Assembly: GCA_030549495.1 (NCBI GenBank)
Contig: JAUIRK010000971.1
Span: forward strand, 1,230,501 to 1,294,500
Direction of reading: 5' to 3'
Origin: Nectonema munidae
Lineage: Eukaryota > Nematomorpha > Nectonematoida > Nectonematidae
DNA: 64,000 nt
Shown: positions 1 to 11,741 of the stretch, one piece after another
Position numbering within the stretch: the stretch's first letter is position 1
How the letters are laid out: every line of letters begins with the position of its first letter
Translations under genes and position numbers: made by a program
The notes under the pieces: model-generated
What the model was told of the DNA's origin: nothing
The model's input: the letters and a program-made list of their open reading frames with translations, nothing else
Database searches by the model: none

Positions 1-619
1 AGGAATTGAACTCTATTGTGTTTTTCGCCAGGGATTATTTCTCTTACCTTCTTTCATCAAAGAAAAAAATTTCATATAAACCCTAACACGCTTTTTATTA
101 TTGGTAAACTTGATGTGCAAATAATTGCAATATATCCTATGTTCTTCCAGTATACTTGAGACTAAAGAAAAAGCTTATTTACGAGTACCATGGGTCTTTC
201 ACAATAGATGCATCAAAGAATTCATGATTTCTAACACATTAGGATTTGTAGGCAAAGGACCATTTTGAAAAGAATGATTTTCATAATACCAAAAAAAGTA
301 ATTTCCTTGAAGAATAACGAAATACATTAAATTTGAAATTTTAATCAAAAAATTGAATATTAATAAAAGAATAAATTGTTGAAATAAAATTACGTTATTT
401 TATATAAAAATAAATCAAAAACATTGCTTAATCTATATTAAAAAGGTATGCTGTTTTTGAAAGAGAATAAATTTTTTTCAACAAAAAACTCTTATGATAA
501 AACTAAATATAAGAAACATACTGCCCCCTTAAATTCGTTATATCGAACAAAATTAACAGTTGGCATATACAAAATGTGTGTTAAAGCATCTTATTAAAGT
601 ATTTAACAGATTATTTTTA

Positions 620-995
620 ACTTCACCCCCCTGCTTTGATTTGTTTGCAGTCTTTGCACATCGTCAGCGCTTATCCATCTACAAAAAGATTCACTTTAAT
701 GTTTCGAAAGATGTTTTGTTCTCTTTTGTTTCAAATCGCTTTTTATATTCTAAAAATGCCATGTTAGAGTCGCATCCACTTTATGAGTTTTTATCCATTT
801 CACTAGATAAAATGTTAAAAATTTTAAACCCACGGACTTCCACTAATTATCCTCTTAATGCAAATTCTGATAAGAAAGAAGCCATATTTTCATTTATTTT
901 AGCACGTTCTTCTCTGTACTTCAAATCGGCTTTTTCTCTTTGTATAAGAAATTTTTTGATATTTGGCATCTTGGAAAATGTGATATTCAGTACAA
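620..995 (-). pseudogene. Unrecognised decayed coding-like segment
   Basis: Read on the minus strand, this stretch gives a charged, protein-like translation that begins MPNIKKFLIQREKADLKYRE near 970 and continues with Glu/Lys-rich segments, for example NMAFLEYKKRFETKENK. It is broken by at least two stops and a frame change. The plus-strand open frame over the same bases is hydrophobic and Phe/Ser-rich, as expected for the antisense of a Lys/Glu-rich protein. I do not recognise the family; it could be a transposon or a dead host gene. Confidence 0.25.
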
Positions 996-1869
996 GGTAG
1001 CCCCATTTTCACTATACCCAGCTTTACTCTTTTGGGCATCGTTGTTACCTACTTCATTTTAATTGTTGATATCTGCAATCCAAGTACTAAATCAAGAGCT
1101 ATGCTTAATCAGAACAGGGATGTAATAATAATATCTTTATTTTCAATAGTTTCACAAAAAGGGATCACATATGTAGTATAAACAATTTGTGGATCCATAT
1201 ATAAATGACAATCGCAATAAAAATTTGAGAAAAACAAGATTGACTTTTGAAGGTCGGTATCAAAGGCCAAAATAGCCGCTAGGAGATGTCAACCAGGTAA
1301 TAAAATAATTTTACTAAAAAAACAAAAAGAATATAAGGATACCGAGTTGAATTAGTTTTGTATGATAACGTTAATTAATAATGATATTTTAGGTTATTTA
1401 AATTATGAGATGAACAAGGGTTAAGAGAAAAGCAAGTATGTTTAAGCTTAAAAAGTATGGGATCGGAAAGGAAGAGTGCTTCAGAATTGTTGAAAAGGAA
1501 GATACTCTATAAGAGATGGATTGTTGGATTTCGTATATTTATAAAAAGGTAAGGACATTTTATGATCAAGTCTTGGCTAAGTTCTATCTCTTTATATAGG
1601 TGGAAGCAACAAGTATACGTATTTGTATAGTGTAACAGCGACATTGAAATTGTATGTATCCTTGAGTTTCAAGATGGAGTTATTAAGAAAGAGATTGTTA
1701 GTGTGGGAGGTGGGGATGCAGTTAAAGATAACTCTCAAAATCTTTTTTTGAAGAAAATAATAATTTCATCTAGATCCCTAAAACATTTTTCTTCTAGAGA
1801 AAATATAAATTATCTTTTGTATATACCTATGTAGGGCACTCCTCTTAGTGCCCTGCATTATCGTCTACA

Positions 1870-2040
1870 TTCTCCAATTCCAACAGGTAAGCAGTGTATC
1901 AGGTTTCATCCAAATTTTAATTTCTTGTTTCATGCCAGTAGCAGTTCTCTCAGCAGCATCATTATCGTAACTTGCAATGCCAACTACTGCAAACGATATT
2001 TTCTGCCTTTTCGCAAATGTTTCATCAAAAATTCATAATT
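1870..2040 (-). pseudogene. Unrecognised decayed coding-like segment
   Basis: The minus strand reads about 50 residues with a natural composition, including KISFAVVGIASYDNDAAERT and then KQEIKIWMKPDTLLTCWNW, before a stop. Base composition is richer in G+C than the surroundings. No start, partner exon or known motif is seen. It may be a fragment of a transposon protein or of a retired host exon. Confidence 0.25.
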
Positions 2041-2449
2041 TCCTTATGCTTCCCTTCAATATAAAAGATTTCGTAAACTTATTTATTATTTTTTTTAGTT
2101 CTCGGTTCTAAGGGAAGAACATTCTTCGATAACTAAACAGATAAATGCATATTACAATCAGGAACCGAAACTGCCTATCTATCTGCCAACCATTTTTTAA
2201 TCATCTTAAATTTAACCATATGATATATATTAATAAGTTGCTTAAAAGAAAAAAAAATATATTCACATTTATCTCACTTATCAATAATGAAAGAAAATTA
2301 CTATGTATGATTAAGTTTTTTAACTGACAGGTTGGAGATGAACCATCGTAGTATACAGGTTGGAGATGACAATCAAGTTTTCTACCTTCGTTCAACCGTA
2401 CAGGTTATTAGTTATATTTATATGTATACAAATATAAGTTTGTTAAATA

Positions 2450-2720
2450 TAAAAAGATAATAATTTTTATTATCTCTCATTTATCACATGATTTGAATAA
2501 TCCTCACCTTTTAAGATTAAGTTTGAAAATCTAATGTTTGAATTTTAAAGGATTAGATGTAATCCCCCAAACCTTATGAAACTTATAGAAAGCATTCATT
2601 TACAATTGGGATAAATGAATCCAACTAATCTTATTATGCAAACATTAAGACTGGTAGTGAAGAGAAAACTCTCATTTTATACAAGATATTCATTTTCAAT
2701 TACAATTTAATCCAATTCTA
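2450..2720 (-). repeat. Dispersed repeat, inverted partner of 10870-11070
   Basis: The reverse complement matches the plus strand at about 10870-11070. Shared words include a near-identical AATCCTTTAAAA..TTCAAACATTA block, a GGGGATTA motif, and a GAGAGTT..CTCTCTTCAC segment. The copies are diverged and no terminal repeats are clear. The class is unknown. Confidence 0.4.
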
Positions 2721-3841
2721 GTATTAAAAGCCATCTTTTTTTTGTGAAACTGTTCTTTTAGGTTACGCGCATGATGGTAATTTCATACATTTCTCTTATT
2801 TTGTTTAAAAAATGTTAGAAATAAGTTCGGGTATTATCTTACTCAGGCCTGTTGATAAGCGAGAAGTAGGGGGGGGGGGGGTTCTTTGTCCCCACGCATG
2901 GGATTTATTTTGACCCTCTCAAACTCCTTTGAAATAGATAAATGTATACACTTTCTTGTAGTCCCGGACCCATTAAAATCAGTTATGTCCTCTTCTGTAC
3001 TTCGAATTTGATGACGGGGCTAAGCCTACTTAAACACCTATGTTTACACAGGCTGAATTTATTCTCGGATAATGTTATAATTTTTAAAAATAATATTTAC
3101 TCAAAAAAGAAACCTATATAGGTAATTAAGGAAGAGTTGCAAATTATCTGTCGAAATTATTTGAAAATAGCATTGCTTTTTTTTTTTAGAATTTACATGA
3201 TTAAACTAAATACCCTTTCAATTTCAGCACTTGAGTGTGGCCACCTAAAATAGCACAATTAAACAAAAAAGTTCAAAAAAGATTTAAACCTTAAGCGAGT
3301 TTGTAATTTGCCACTTCTTTCCGCGTTTGTTTTGAATTTTGCAATCTACTAAATTTACATTGCTAAACTGGTAGTGTACTTTGGTTATTACATTTGCATG
3401 TGTACCTATAAACATTATCACATTGGTAATAGCTGGAATACCTTTTTTAGTTTGAATTATATAGTTAATAGAAAAATAAAAGCTAATTTTCAATACACTA
3501 ATAATTTTTGGCAACCTTTTGTTTCAACTGAAGCAGTAATTCTAATAAAAATTCCTATCTTTGTGTCTTTTCAGCTAAGAAGGGTATCAACAATTTTTGT
3601 TTCAAACCTGTGTTCTAAATATGGAACAGGATTTAAGTAATGATTAATTTCTGTATTGAGAATACAGAACTGACATCCCAGTCAGCAAAGATTACCAGAA
3701 GAGTTCATATCTTCTTCATTAAGTGCATAAAAGGAAAATAGGCGAGGGAGAAGAGGGGTGCGTTCTTCTGAGCATAAACTTTCTCTCCGTTTTGATAAGC
3801 AAATATGATTTGTGTTTATATGAAACATTACTTTATTTTAG

Positions 3842-4732
3842 TTGAAACACTTATTCAATTCTTTGAATATCTTCTTAATTACTCTGGCTTGCTTGCAGGC
3901 CTTATACGTTGCTAGTTTCTACTTTTTCCACAAAAGGATTCGTTCTGCTTTTAGCTTAATTATCACTCTAGTTTTTGTTTCAATGTTCATCGCACTTTTC
4001 TTTCAAGCGATTTTATATACATTCAAATTCTATAATATAAAGATTGGTTTCGCACTATGCGTCTTTATTCGTTACACAAATGAAAGCTATACAGTTTTAA
4101 ATCCACTCATATTCAATACCATCCTCTTCATACAATATTTGGTTATGAAAAAACCTCACTTGAATTATATTTTATGGAGTAAAGCGAAATCGATCATAAT
4201 TTTTTCGGGCACTTGGCTGCTTTCCTCATTGATTTGGATTCTTCCAATATTCATTCAACGCGACTTCTTGGATATTTGGCATGATGGAAACTGCTCGAGT
4301 CAGTTAGCCTCATCTCGCTTCTCCATATACCGGGCTCTCATCTTTGCGACCATATGCATCGTTTATATTTTTTTAATCACCTCTATCAGCAGGCAAAAGT
4401 TCAAATCGACCATCCCAAAGACACCTCTTCAAATTCTCAATGAGAATAATGCTCAAAAAAACAATTTTTCTAAAAACATAGCGAGTATCCAAAAGATTAA
4501 AATCATTTATGTTTTGTCTTTACCCTTGATGCTCACCTATATTCCTTTCATCGTCGTATACTTTCTTGACTACTTTGAAATAGGAGATGCATTTCGCTTC
4601 ATGTATATATTTGATTTTCTTTATTACTTAGGTTGTTATATGCTTAGTGTTATCATTATTACTTACAACACAATTTACTATCAAATTTTCTTACAAACTT
4701 TCAAGAAAGTTTTGCTTTTTCTTTATCTATAA
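3842..4732 (+). CDS. Seven-transmembrane receptor-like protein (orphan rhodopsin-type GPCR), 5' end uncertain
   Basis: A 296-codon open frame with seven hydrophobic segments, at roughly residues 9-30, 38-62, 68-102, 116-138, 163-183, 220-242 and 252-283. Features typical of rhodopsin-like receptors are visible. Cys73 at the top of segment 3 can pair with Cys151 in the second outer loop. Trp125 sits in segment 4 and Pro228/Pro235 in segment 6. Segment 7 ends NTIYY (residues 276-280), a variant of NPxxY. The DRY motif after segment 3 is replaced by IQY. The frame opens right after TTTATTTTAG at 3832-3841, a good splice acceptor, and its first codon is TTG; the first in-frame ATG (3983) would remove segment 1. 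A short upstream exon with the start is therefore likely. The stop is TAA at 4730-4732. The ligand cannot be told. It could instead be a decayed receptor copy, but the frame is fully open. Confidence 0.6.
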   Translation: MKHLFNSLNIFLITLACLQALYVASFYFFHKRIRSAFSLIITLVFVSMFIALFFQAILYTFKFYNIKIGFALCVFIRYTNESYTVLNPLIFNTILFIQYLVMKKPHLNYILWSKAKSIIIFSGTWLLSSLIWILPIFIQRDFLDIWHDGNCSSQLASSRFSIYRALIFATICIVYIFLITSISRQKFKSTIPKTPLQILNENNAQKNNFSKNIASIQKIKIIYVLSLPLMLTYIPFIVVYFLDYFEIGDAFRFMYIFDFLYYLGCYMLSVIIITYNTIYYQIFLQTFKKVLLFLYL

Positions 4733-5419
4733 TAACGTTAAATATATATATTTTCTTTGTAAAAATTTCATAGTAATGCTATAAATTGTCCATTTCAATA
4801 AACACTTTCAATTATTTCTCATTTCAAATAAAATTAGAAGGTTTTACTTTTTAACTAATCTTGAGTGGATACCATTTTTATACTTACTGTTTATATAGAT
4901 TTAATCAGTAAAATGACATCTAAATATATTGGGATGACGTCATCCTACACTGTAAAAAATAGTTCTGAACTTTGACTCCTCTATTTGTTTCGCGTTTTGA
5001 TCGAAACATAGGCAGTGAATAGTAAGAGGGGTATGGACCATTTGAGCGGTGTAAATTCGGAACATTCCCTCCATGCTTCGCGCAGGCTGAACTTATAAAA
5101 GAATACATACTTCGTTGCCCCATTCATTTCTCCTTTCCTTTGAAAAATCGCGATTATTTAATGCTGAGATCAATTTGCGCGTACAGATTATTATTGAAGG
5201 TGTACTGATATCATTTAAATGGAACATATGTATATATTAATGATTCTTTAGTGGACATTCATCATTGACATTGTAGTGAAAATTAATTTATAGGGCTATC
5301 CTTGAAATATTTTCTCAAAAATTTTAAATTAAATCCTTATATATACATACTTTAAGATCATTTTATGATAAAATGGGAAAAGTTTTTACATTTCTTCAAA
5401 AATTGAACACATAAATTGG
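4733..5419. other. Intergenic DNA, nothing recognised
   Basis: AT-rich sequence downstream of the receptor-like gene, with polyadenylation-like AATAAA at 4797 and 4828. A slightly richer segment at 4960-5130 carries a minus open frame of 67 codons without recognisable motifs. No repeat ends were identified. Confidence 0.5.
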
Positions 5420-6577
5420 TTTCTTCTTCTTCTTCTTCTTCTTCTTCTTCTTCTTCTTCTTCTTCTTCTTCTTCTTCTTCTTCTTCTTCTTCTTCTTCTT
5501 CTTCTTCTTCTTCTTCTTCTTCTTCTTCTTCTTCTTCTTCTTCTTCTTCTTCTTCTTCTTCTTCTTCTTCTTCTTCTTCTTCTTCTTCTTCTTCTTCTTC
5601 TTCTTCTTCTTCTTCTTCTTCTTCTTCTTCTTCTTCTTCTTCTTCTTCTTCTTCTTCTTCTTCTTCTTCTTCTTCTTCTTCTTCTTCTTCTTCTTCTTCT
5701 TCTTCTTCTTCTTCTTCTTCTTCTTCTTCTTCTTCTTCTTCTTCTTCTTCTTCTTCTTCTTCTTCTTCTTCTTCTTCTTCTTCTTCTTCTTCTTCTTCTT
5801 CTTCTTCTTCTTCTTCTTCTTCTTCTTCTTCTTCTTCTTCTTCTTCTTCTTCTTCTTCTTCTTCTTCTTCTTCTTCTTCTTCTTCTTCTTCTTCTTCTTC
5901 TTCTTCTTCTTCTTCTTCTTCTTCTTCTTCTTCTTCTTCTTCTTCTTCTTCTTCTTCTTCTTCTTCTTCTTCTTCTTCTTCTTCTTCTTCTTCTTCTTCT
6001 TCTTCTTCTTCTTCTTCTTCTTCTTCTTCTTCTTCTTCTTCTTCTTCTTCTTCTTCTTCTTCTTCTTCTTCTTCTTCTTCTTCTTCTTCTTCTTCTTCTT
6101 CTTCTTCTTCTTCTTCTTCTTCTTCTTCTTCTTCTTCTTCTTCTTCTTCTTCTTCTTCTTCTTCTTCTTCTTCTTCTTCTTCTTCTTCTTCTTCTTCTTC
6201 TTCTTCTTCTTCTTCTTCTTCTTCTTCTTCTTCTTCTTCTTCTTCTTCTTCTTCTTCTTCTTCTTCTTCTTCTTCTTCTTCTTCTTCTTCTTCTTCTTCT
6301 TCTTCTTCTTCTTCTTCTTCTTCTTCTTCTTCTTCTTCTTCTTCTTCTTCTTCTTCTTCTTCTTCTTCTTCTTCTTCTTCTTCTTCTTCTTCTTCTTCTT
6401 CTTCTTCTTCTTCTTCTTCTTCTTCTTCTTCTTCTTCTTCTTCTTCTTCTTCTTCTTCTTCTTCTTCTTCTTCTTCTTCTTCTTCTTCTTCTTCTTCTTC
6501 TTCTTCTTCTTCTTCTTCTTCTTCTTCTTCTTCTTCTTCTTCTTCTTCTTCTTCTTCTTCTTCTTCTTCTTCTTCTT

Positions 6578-6607
<30 letters not shown>
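5420..6607. repeat. Giant uninterrupted (TTC)n / (GAA)n microsatellite, about 396 units
   Basis: The plus strand is a perfect TTC triplet run for about 1,188 bases with no visible interruption, then TTATTATTATTAG. The long Ser-only (plus) and Lys-only (minus) open frames across it are artefacts of the repeat. Pure polypurine/polypyrimidine tracts of this kind are known to form triplex DNA and to expand. Perfection over this length suggests recent expansion, or possibly an assembly fill. A short TTC run also ends a LINE tail near 9158-9168, so such tails could seed these arrays. Confidence 0.95.
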
Positions 6608-6608
<1 letters not shown>

Positions 6609-6639
6609 TTATTATTAGCCTCTTCCCAGTATCTTATAT

Positions 6640-7345
6640 CAAAATTCAAACCTTTTGTCAATAAAATTGATTTCCATATAGAACATACACATCTCTCAGC
6701 TTGCCCATTTTCTGCTGAGTTATATGGAGTTGAAAAGTTCTAAAGTCTTAACTCATAAAGCTACTACCACGATCAGAATGCACATAGTTTGGCAGACCAA
6801 AGACAGAAAAGAGTTTTGTTAAATGAAAAACTAAAATTGCAGACGAAGTATTTTGACATAAGGAATTGCAAAAGGAAACCTAGAGTATTCATCTACAACT
6901 ACTAAGATATATTTGTTGTTAGACACACTTAGTATTGGACCCTTAAAATATAAATTAAGCCTTTGCCAGGGACAAATTGCTTTTATTAATTTTTCATTAG
7001 TTTTAACAAACGGTGGCTTAACATAACGGCAAATATGACAACCATTGCAGACGCTACGAACTTCTTCTACTGAAAACGGCAAGTTCCTAGATCTATCAAA
7101 AGCGACGAGTAACACCAGGATGAGACAACCTATTGTGTAAAGTTTTCAGTTCCTCTAAAGTTATTGGACTTGTAACAGCGCAAAGTCTTGAGAGTGCATC
7201 AGCTGCCAAGTTTGAAGACCCTTATTTATACGCTATGTCAAAATGAAAACACGAAATCTCTCATTTCCAGCGCAATATTTTAACATTTTTTATACGATTT
7301 GTTAACTTTTCGTTAAACATTTTGATCTGTTACAAGTAAAAAATG
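6640..7345 (-). mobile_element. Ty3-type LTR retrotransposon fossil (RNase H end plus integrase part)
   Basis: The minus strand reads an integrase zinc-finger region (NGCHICRYVKPP near 7030) followed by the start of the integrase core, including a VVVDEYSRFPFAIP segment. Upstream lies a typical linker with an LHNRLSHPGV-like motif and an AADALSR-like end of RNase H. This order is that of Ty3/mdg4-type pol. The copy is a partial, broken fossil with several breaks; no long terminal repeats were found around it. It looks old. Confidence 0.75.
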
Positions 7346-8040
7346 CTTACATATTAAATAATGTCGCCAACACTTCAAGCATTCAATTATAGCTAAAGCT
7401 TCTTAGCCTAAAGAAAATTTTTCATAAAAAATTTTACTTAATCTCTTAGTGAGGAAGCGATGGAAGTAAAATAATCACTAACTGCACAAATTAATTTGAA
7501 AAAAAAATGAATCCTGAATTGCAAAAAATGTTCTACGAATATTTGTAAACTTGTGATAATTGTTCCTTGTAATTTACTCATAAGATTTTTTTCATATTTT
7601 TTTTTATCTAAAATTAACTTAAGTTAAATAATGTTTGTGATGTTCGCACCGATCCTTTCGGATATCGTAGTCCCGCCCAGAATGCTGAATCTAGGGTCTA
7701 CCTGGGCTTTCCATCGCACTAAACGCCTAATACCGGCCCTCGATATATATTATTTTACATGTTTCAAATGTATAAATACAACTAAATAAACATTACAACC
7801 CTAAAGCAACCTCTCTCAAAGCGGGAAACAATCCTAATATCTACAGATAGCTTGATTACTGACAAAGTTAGAAAAAGATCGACAAAAAATCAAAATCATT
7901 TTCTTTTTGAGTTAAAACAAAATACCAGATCCTAAATATAATAATTTATAAAAGTTACAATCTTCATTTTCAGAAAATTAATTTTTGGAAGTTGACACAA
8001 ATTCATATGCAATTTATATCGTCACTTTTCTAATTTATTT
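7346..8040. other. Intergenic DNA with a short GC-richer segment
   Basis: Mostly AT-rich. A segment at about 7636-7742 is clearly richer in G+C (it contains GATCCTTTCGGATATCG and CTAGGGTCTACCTGGGC) and may be a fragment of a repeat, but no ends, tRNA boxes or coding sense are visible. Confidence 0.35.
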
Positions 8041-8049
8041 ATTGAATTT

Positions 8050-9175
8050 TTTAAAAATTATTTTCGCCATCTACCATCAATAAAATTCAAATGCACTGAA
8101 TCTTTTGAAATACTAGGTGTTGTCATTGACAATAAACTAAAATGGGGCTGTCACATTGCTTGTATTGTGAACAAACTTTCAAGAGTTACTCGTATACTTT
8201 AATTTTGCCGGCATGCCTTTAGCTTAAAAGTCAAAAAATTGCTCTGTGGTTCATTTTTTTTATCTTATATAAATTATTGTCTTGTCTTGTGGGGACATAA
8301 TGATCTCACATTATTAATTAGATTACAAAAGAAGCATTAAGGTTGATATACAATGCGAATTTCCTATCCCATACAAGCTCACTCTTTTTTGATTTTTTTT
8401 TTAAAAGTGCTAAAAATTCATGATTTGTATGAGTACAACCTAGCTTTGATTACTTATAAGTTTTTCAACAATCAGCTTCCTGATACGTTTTTAGATTTTT
8501 AGAGTTTAACCCAATGAAAGATAGATATGATTTACGAAATAAATTGAAAACCATTCTCCCCTATTATAAAAGATTGAAATATTATCAAATTTAAATTGGC
8601 TGAGTTTTTGAACAATAATAATTTGTATCTAGTCTATTGTTTTAGTATAAGCGGATTCAAGAAAAAAATCAAAGAAAGATACATTGAAAATTATAAAGTT
8701 AAATGCTCTCTAAGTAACTGTTTTTCTTGTAAATTTTCAATCCAATTGGATTCTTGATGTTTCGAACTGCTTATTGTGAAATTTTGTGTATATTTTAATT
8801 AGTGAACGAATGCTTTTTTTTGCAACTATAAAATCTTCTAATCCTATTATGAATATTATGAATTATCTAACATTGTATTATTTTTTTTCTTTGTGCAATA
8901 TCATTTAAACGGATCATGGGCGTTTTGAATTGCACAGTTTTCTTTTTTATATACATATTTTTTATTATTGTTGTGTGTCTTTTTGTTATGGTAATTTTAA
9001 TGTGTCACATTTTGATTTTTCTATATTTCGAGTTATTCTTCTACTTATTTTTTTTAATTCAAACAACTTTGATGGAGTTTGATTCCACCCACTTAGATTA
9101 TAATCATTAATACATTATGTAATCATTGTGTCACTCATGTTTTGTTCCAAATAAACTTCTTCTTCTTCGTAACTT
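8050..9175 (+). mobile_element. Non-LTR retrotransposon (LINE) 3' fragment with TTC tail
   Basis: The plus strand encodes the C-terminal part of a reverse transcriptase of the jockey/CR1-like type. The segments ESFEILGVVIDNKLKWGCHI (about 8099-8158) and SYINYCLVLWGHNDLT (about 8263-8310) are typical of the thumb and connection region. Later lie KVLKIHDLYEYNLALITYKF-like sequence and an AT-rich 3' UTR ending in AATAAACTTCTTCTTCTTCG. The reading frame has several frame changes and a stop after the RT part, so the copy is dead and 5'-truncated. The short CTT tail is consistent with LINE 3' ends. Confidence 0.75.
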
Positions 9176-9500
9176 TTTTTGAACTTACTTATCAATATCA
9201 ATAACAAAATTAAAAGAAATATGAGAATTTATTTAAACTTACATACAACATGCTCAAGAAAAATCGATAATGGAATTTTTTTCAGGAAATTTTTTTTAAA
9301 AAAAGTGGGGTGTTTTGCGATGTGGATAAATTCATTATCATACTGGTCGTGTCTTGTATCATATCATCTTTTAATAAAAAAATTGGTTATTTGTTTTTTT
9401 TTTTTAAATTTTTCTTTTTTAAAAATTTAAAAAAAAAAAAATTTAAATATAAAAAATTTTTAAAAAGTTTTTTAAAATTCGGGGGAGTAATTTATACAAT
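9176..9500. other. Low-complexity A/T stretch
   Basis: Runs of A and T, especially 9391-9475, produce short Phe/Lys-rich open frames that are not believable genes. Nothing else is seen. Confidence 0.7.
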
Positions 9501-10711
9501 TTATTTATTGAATGATTTTTGACCTAAAAAAGTTATTGTACAAAATTAGATGAACCATATCCCTTCAAATTTAGTGACTTATGCTAAAATCGATAGCTGC
9601 ATCTTTTGATACCATTTTAATGATAGTTGAATGACACTTTCATGTCAAAATCTGTCAATCAAAATCAAATTAAAAATTTTCAGCAAAATTTTGACATTAT
9701 CTGTAGTTAGTTAACCTTATAAATTAGGTTCTATATTATGTACTCCCTTTAAAATTTATAATTATAAAAAGTTTCGAAGGCATAACACTTTATTTTTTCA
9801 ATAATAATCGTAGCTACTTTTAGAAAATCTCATTCAAAATTTTGATATCAGAAATATATCTAATAAAATATTTCTTCAAATCTAATACATAAAATGTATG
9901 TTTTTATACTAAATCGCTCGTCTTGGTTTCAAATCTGTACTCAGATTTTGGATTTAAGGTTTGAAAATATCAAATTTGTGGTTTACGTCTGAAAACTGCT
10001 ACAATTATTTTGCCTCAAATTTTACATGAAATTTATGTTTTTATACCAAACCAACCATGCTAGTTTCATTTCTCGACTCAGTTTTGGCATTTAAGGTTTA
10101 AAATTTAAATGTCAAACAATTTTGCGTTTTACGTATAAAACGGTCAATAAATACTTTTCAAATATTTTTATACCAAATCAATCATGCTAGGTTCATTTTT
10201 GGAAGTAGTTTTCACATTTAGAGATTTTAAAATATCTGTCAGCCTCAATGAAATTTACGGTTTACATATGAAAACTTTATACCAAATCAAACATTCTAGT
10301 TTCTTTTCTGGACTCAGTTTTTGAATTTAGGATTTGAAAGTATATAAAGATCTAAATTAAATTTGCGGTTTACGTCTAAATACTATTTATAAAAATATTT
10401 TCCAAATTACGTTTTTATACCAAATCAATCATGCTCGTTTCATTTCTGAACTCAGCTTTCGCATTTAGAGTTTTTAAATATCTAACTGCTCCAATCATAT
10501 CTGCGGTTTACGTATGAAAACTATCTCCAAAAATATTTTTGAAAATTATATGTAAAAAACTTTATATATTTATTTAAATAAAAACTTCCTTTTTGAGATG
10601 AGCTGTGAAATTAAAAATATTTATAAAAACTTATTAATATCTGGGAAACAGTGGGGGAAGGGGGTTACGCCCCAGCACTTGAGCGGAAAAGCCGAGCACT
10701 AATAGGGTTAA
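9500..10711 (-). repeat. TTAA-ended modular repeat, copy 1, with internal tandem array
   Basis: Read on the minus strand from 10711, it starts TTAACCCTATTAGTGCTCGG, a piggyBac-like terminus, then about 150 bp shared with the start of the 31318 copy. At least five monomers (about 105-145 bp) follow between 10540 and 9900; each contains a TTTATACCAAATCAATCATG-like word and a TTTGCGGTTTACGT word. A unique tail of about 350 bp follows (9900-9530). The array and tail recur in opposite orientation at 50830-52290. There is no coding capacity, so it is probably a non-autonomous DNA element. Confidence 0.65.
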
Positions 10712-10869
10712 CATATCAAACTCGGATTGATTAAACAATTTGTAAAAGCTCTTGAGAAAAAAGACTTTGAAATACGTGATGATTTTCCAAGTTGGACAAT
10801 TGTTTCACCCTCACCACTAAACCCAGGTTACTTGAAAATGGGTATATCTTTGTATAAGTATTTCAATAA

Positions 10870-11070
10870 AAGTTTTAATTATCGTGTCTGAAATGAGAGT
10901 TCTCTCTTCACAAGTCTTTTATGGTTGCAAAGTAATAAGACAATAGCTTGATTCAAAATGTTTGGAAGATTAACTTAATCCTTTAAAATTTCAAACATTA
11001 AATTATGAAAACTAATCCCAAAATGTGGGGATTATTAAAAGCATCTTAAAATTTACATTATAAAGGATTT
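10870..11070 (+). repeat. Dispersed repeat, partner of 2450-2720
   Basis: Shares diverged words with the reverse complement of 2450-2720 (see that entry). No terminal repeats are seen; the class is unknown. Confidence 0.4.
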
Positions 11071-11741
11071 TCATTAAAAAGAATAAGTTTGCAGATGAAG
11101 ATTTTGAAAGTTGAGAAATAAGGGCCACCCTAGTGTGACATCACACACAATGTTTTGCAACCTAATAAACTAAACTAATTGCTAAATAACTCCTCACTAA
11201 TTAACTTTTCTTAACTAAACGAGTTAGTTCTAACTATTTAGCTAAACTTAAAAACTTATCGAAAATCTTACTAAAGAATATGGCCAACTTTTGGACGCAA
11301 TTATTTACAAATTTCAGTATAAAGCTAACACCAAAGAAAATATGAAAAAATAACATTTATTTTTTTATTTCCAAAAAATTAGGTGTTACAGAAAGAAAAA
11401 ATAATGTTAGCAAAGGGGATCTCAGAACAGATGTCTTTTACATTCAAACGTAATTAACCATTTAAAGATAAATAAAAAAACTTAAAAAATTTGTCATTTT
11501 AAATTTAATGAATTATGTACTTACTTAGTACACTTTTTACATAGTTTTCATTTTTTTAAATCAAACTTTTTTTGATCTTAGAAATATAAAATTTTATATT
11601 ATTTTATTAATTTTGGAACTTAAAAAAGGTTTTAGTGTTCCCAATGGGAATATAATGGGGGTTCCCAATTATATATAGCTTGTATTATATTTAAAAAATT
11701 TATTTATTTATTTTAGATTTAGTTTTTATTATAAAAGTAAA
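11071..11741. other. AT-rich flank of the piggyBac relic
   Basis: No gene is seen. Near its right end (11634-11670) lies TGTTCCCAATGGGAA followed by GGGGGTTCCCAATTAT. Related GTTCCCTTTGGGAAC occurs at 13290-13304 downstream of the transposase, so these may be subterminal repeats of the piggyBac element. Confidence 0.4.

Larger units (their letters stand above)
1..3841. other. AT-rich intergenic DNA with decayed repeats
   Basis: No convincing host gene is seen. The stretch holds two short decayed coding-like segments on the minus strand (listed separately), a fragment of the 28-bp minisatellite family near 2330-2400, an inverted copy of a repeat also found at 10870-11070, and a 13-base G run at 2869-2881. 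The open frames here are short and AT-driven and match no family I recognise. Confidence 0.6.

Noticed and set aside
5396-6661. 400-codon poly-Ser and 421-codon poly-Lys open frames
   Set aside because: Both are translations of a perfect TTC microsatellite; no flanking coding sense.
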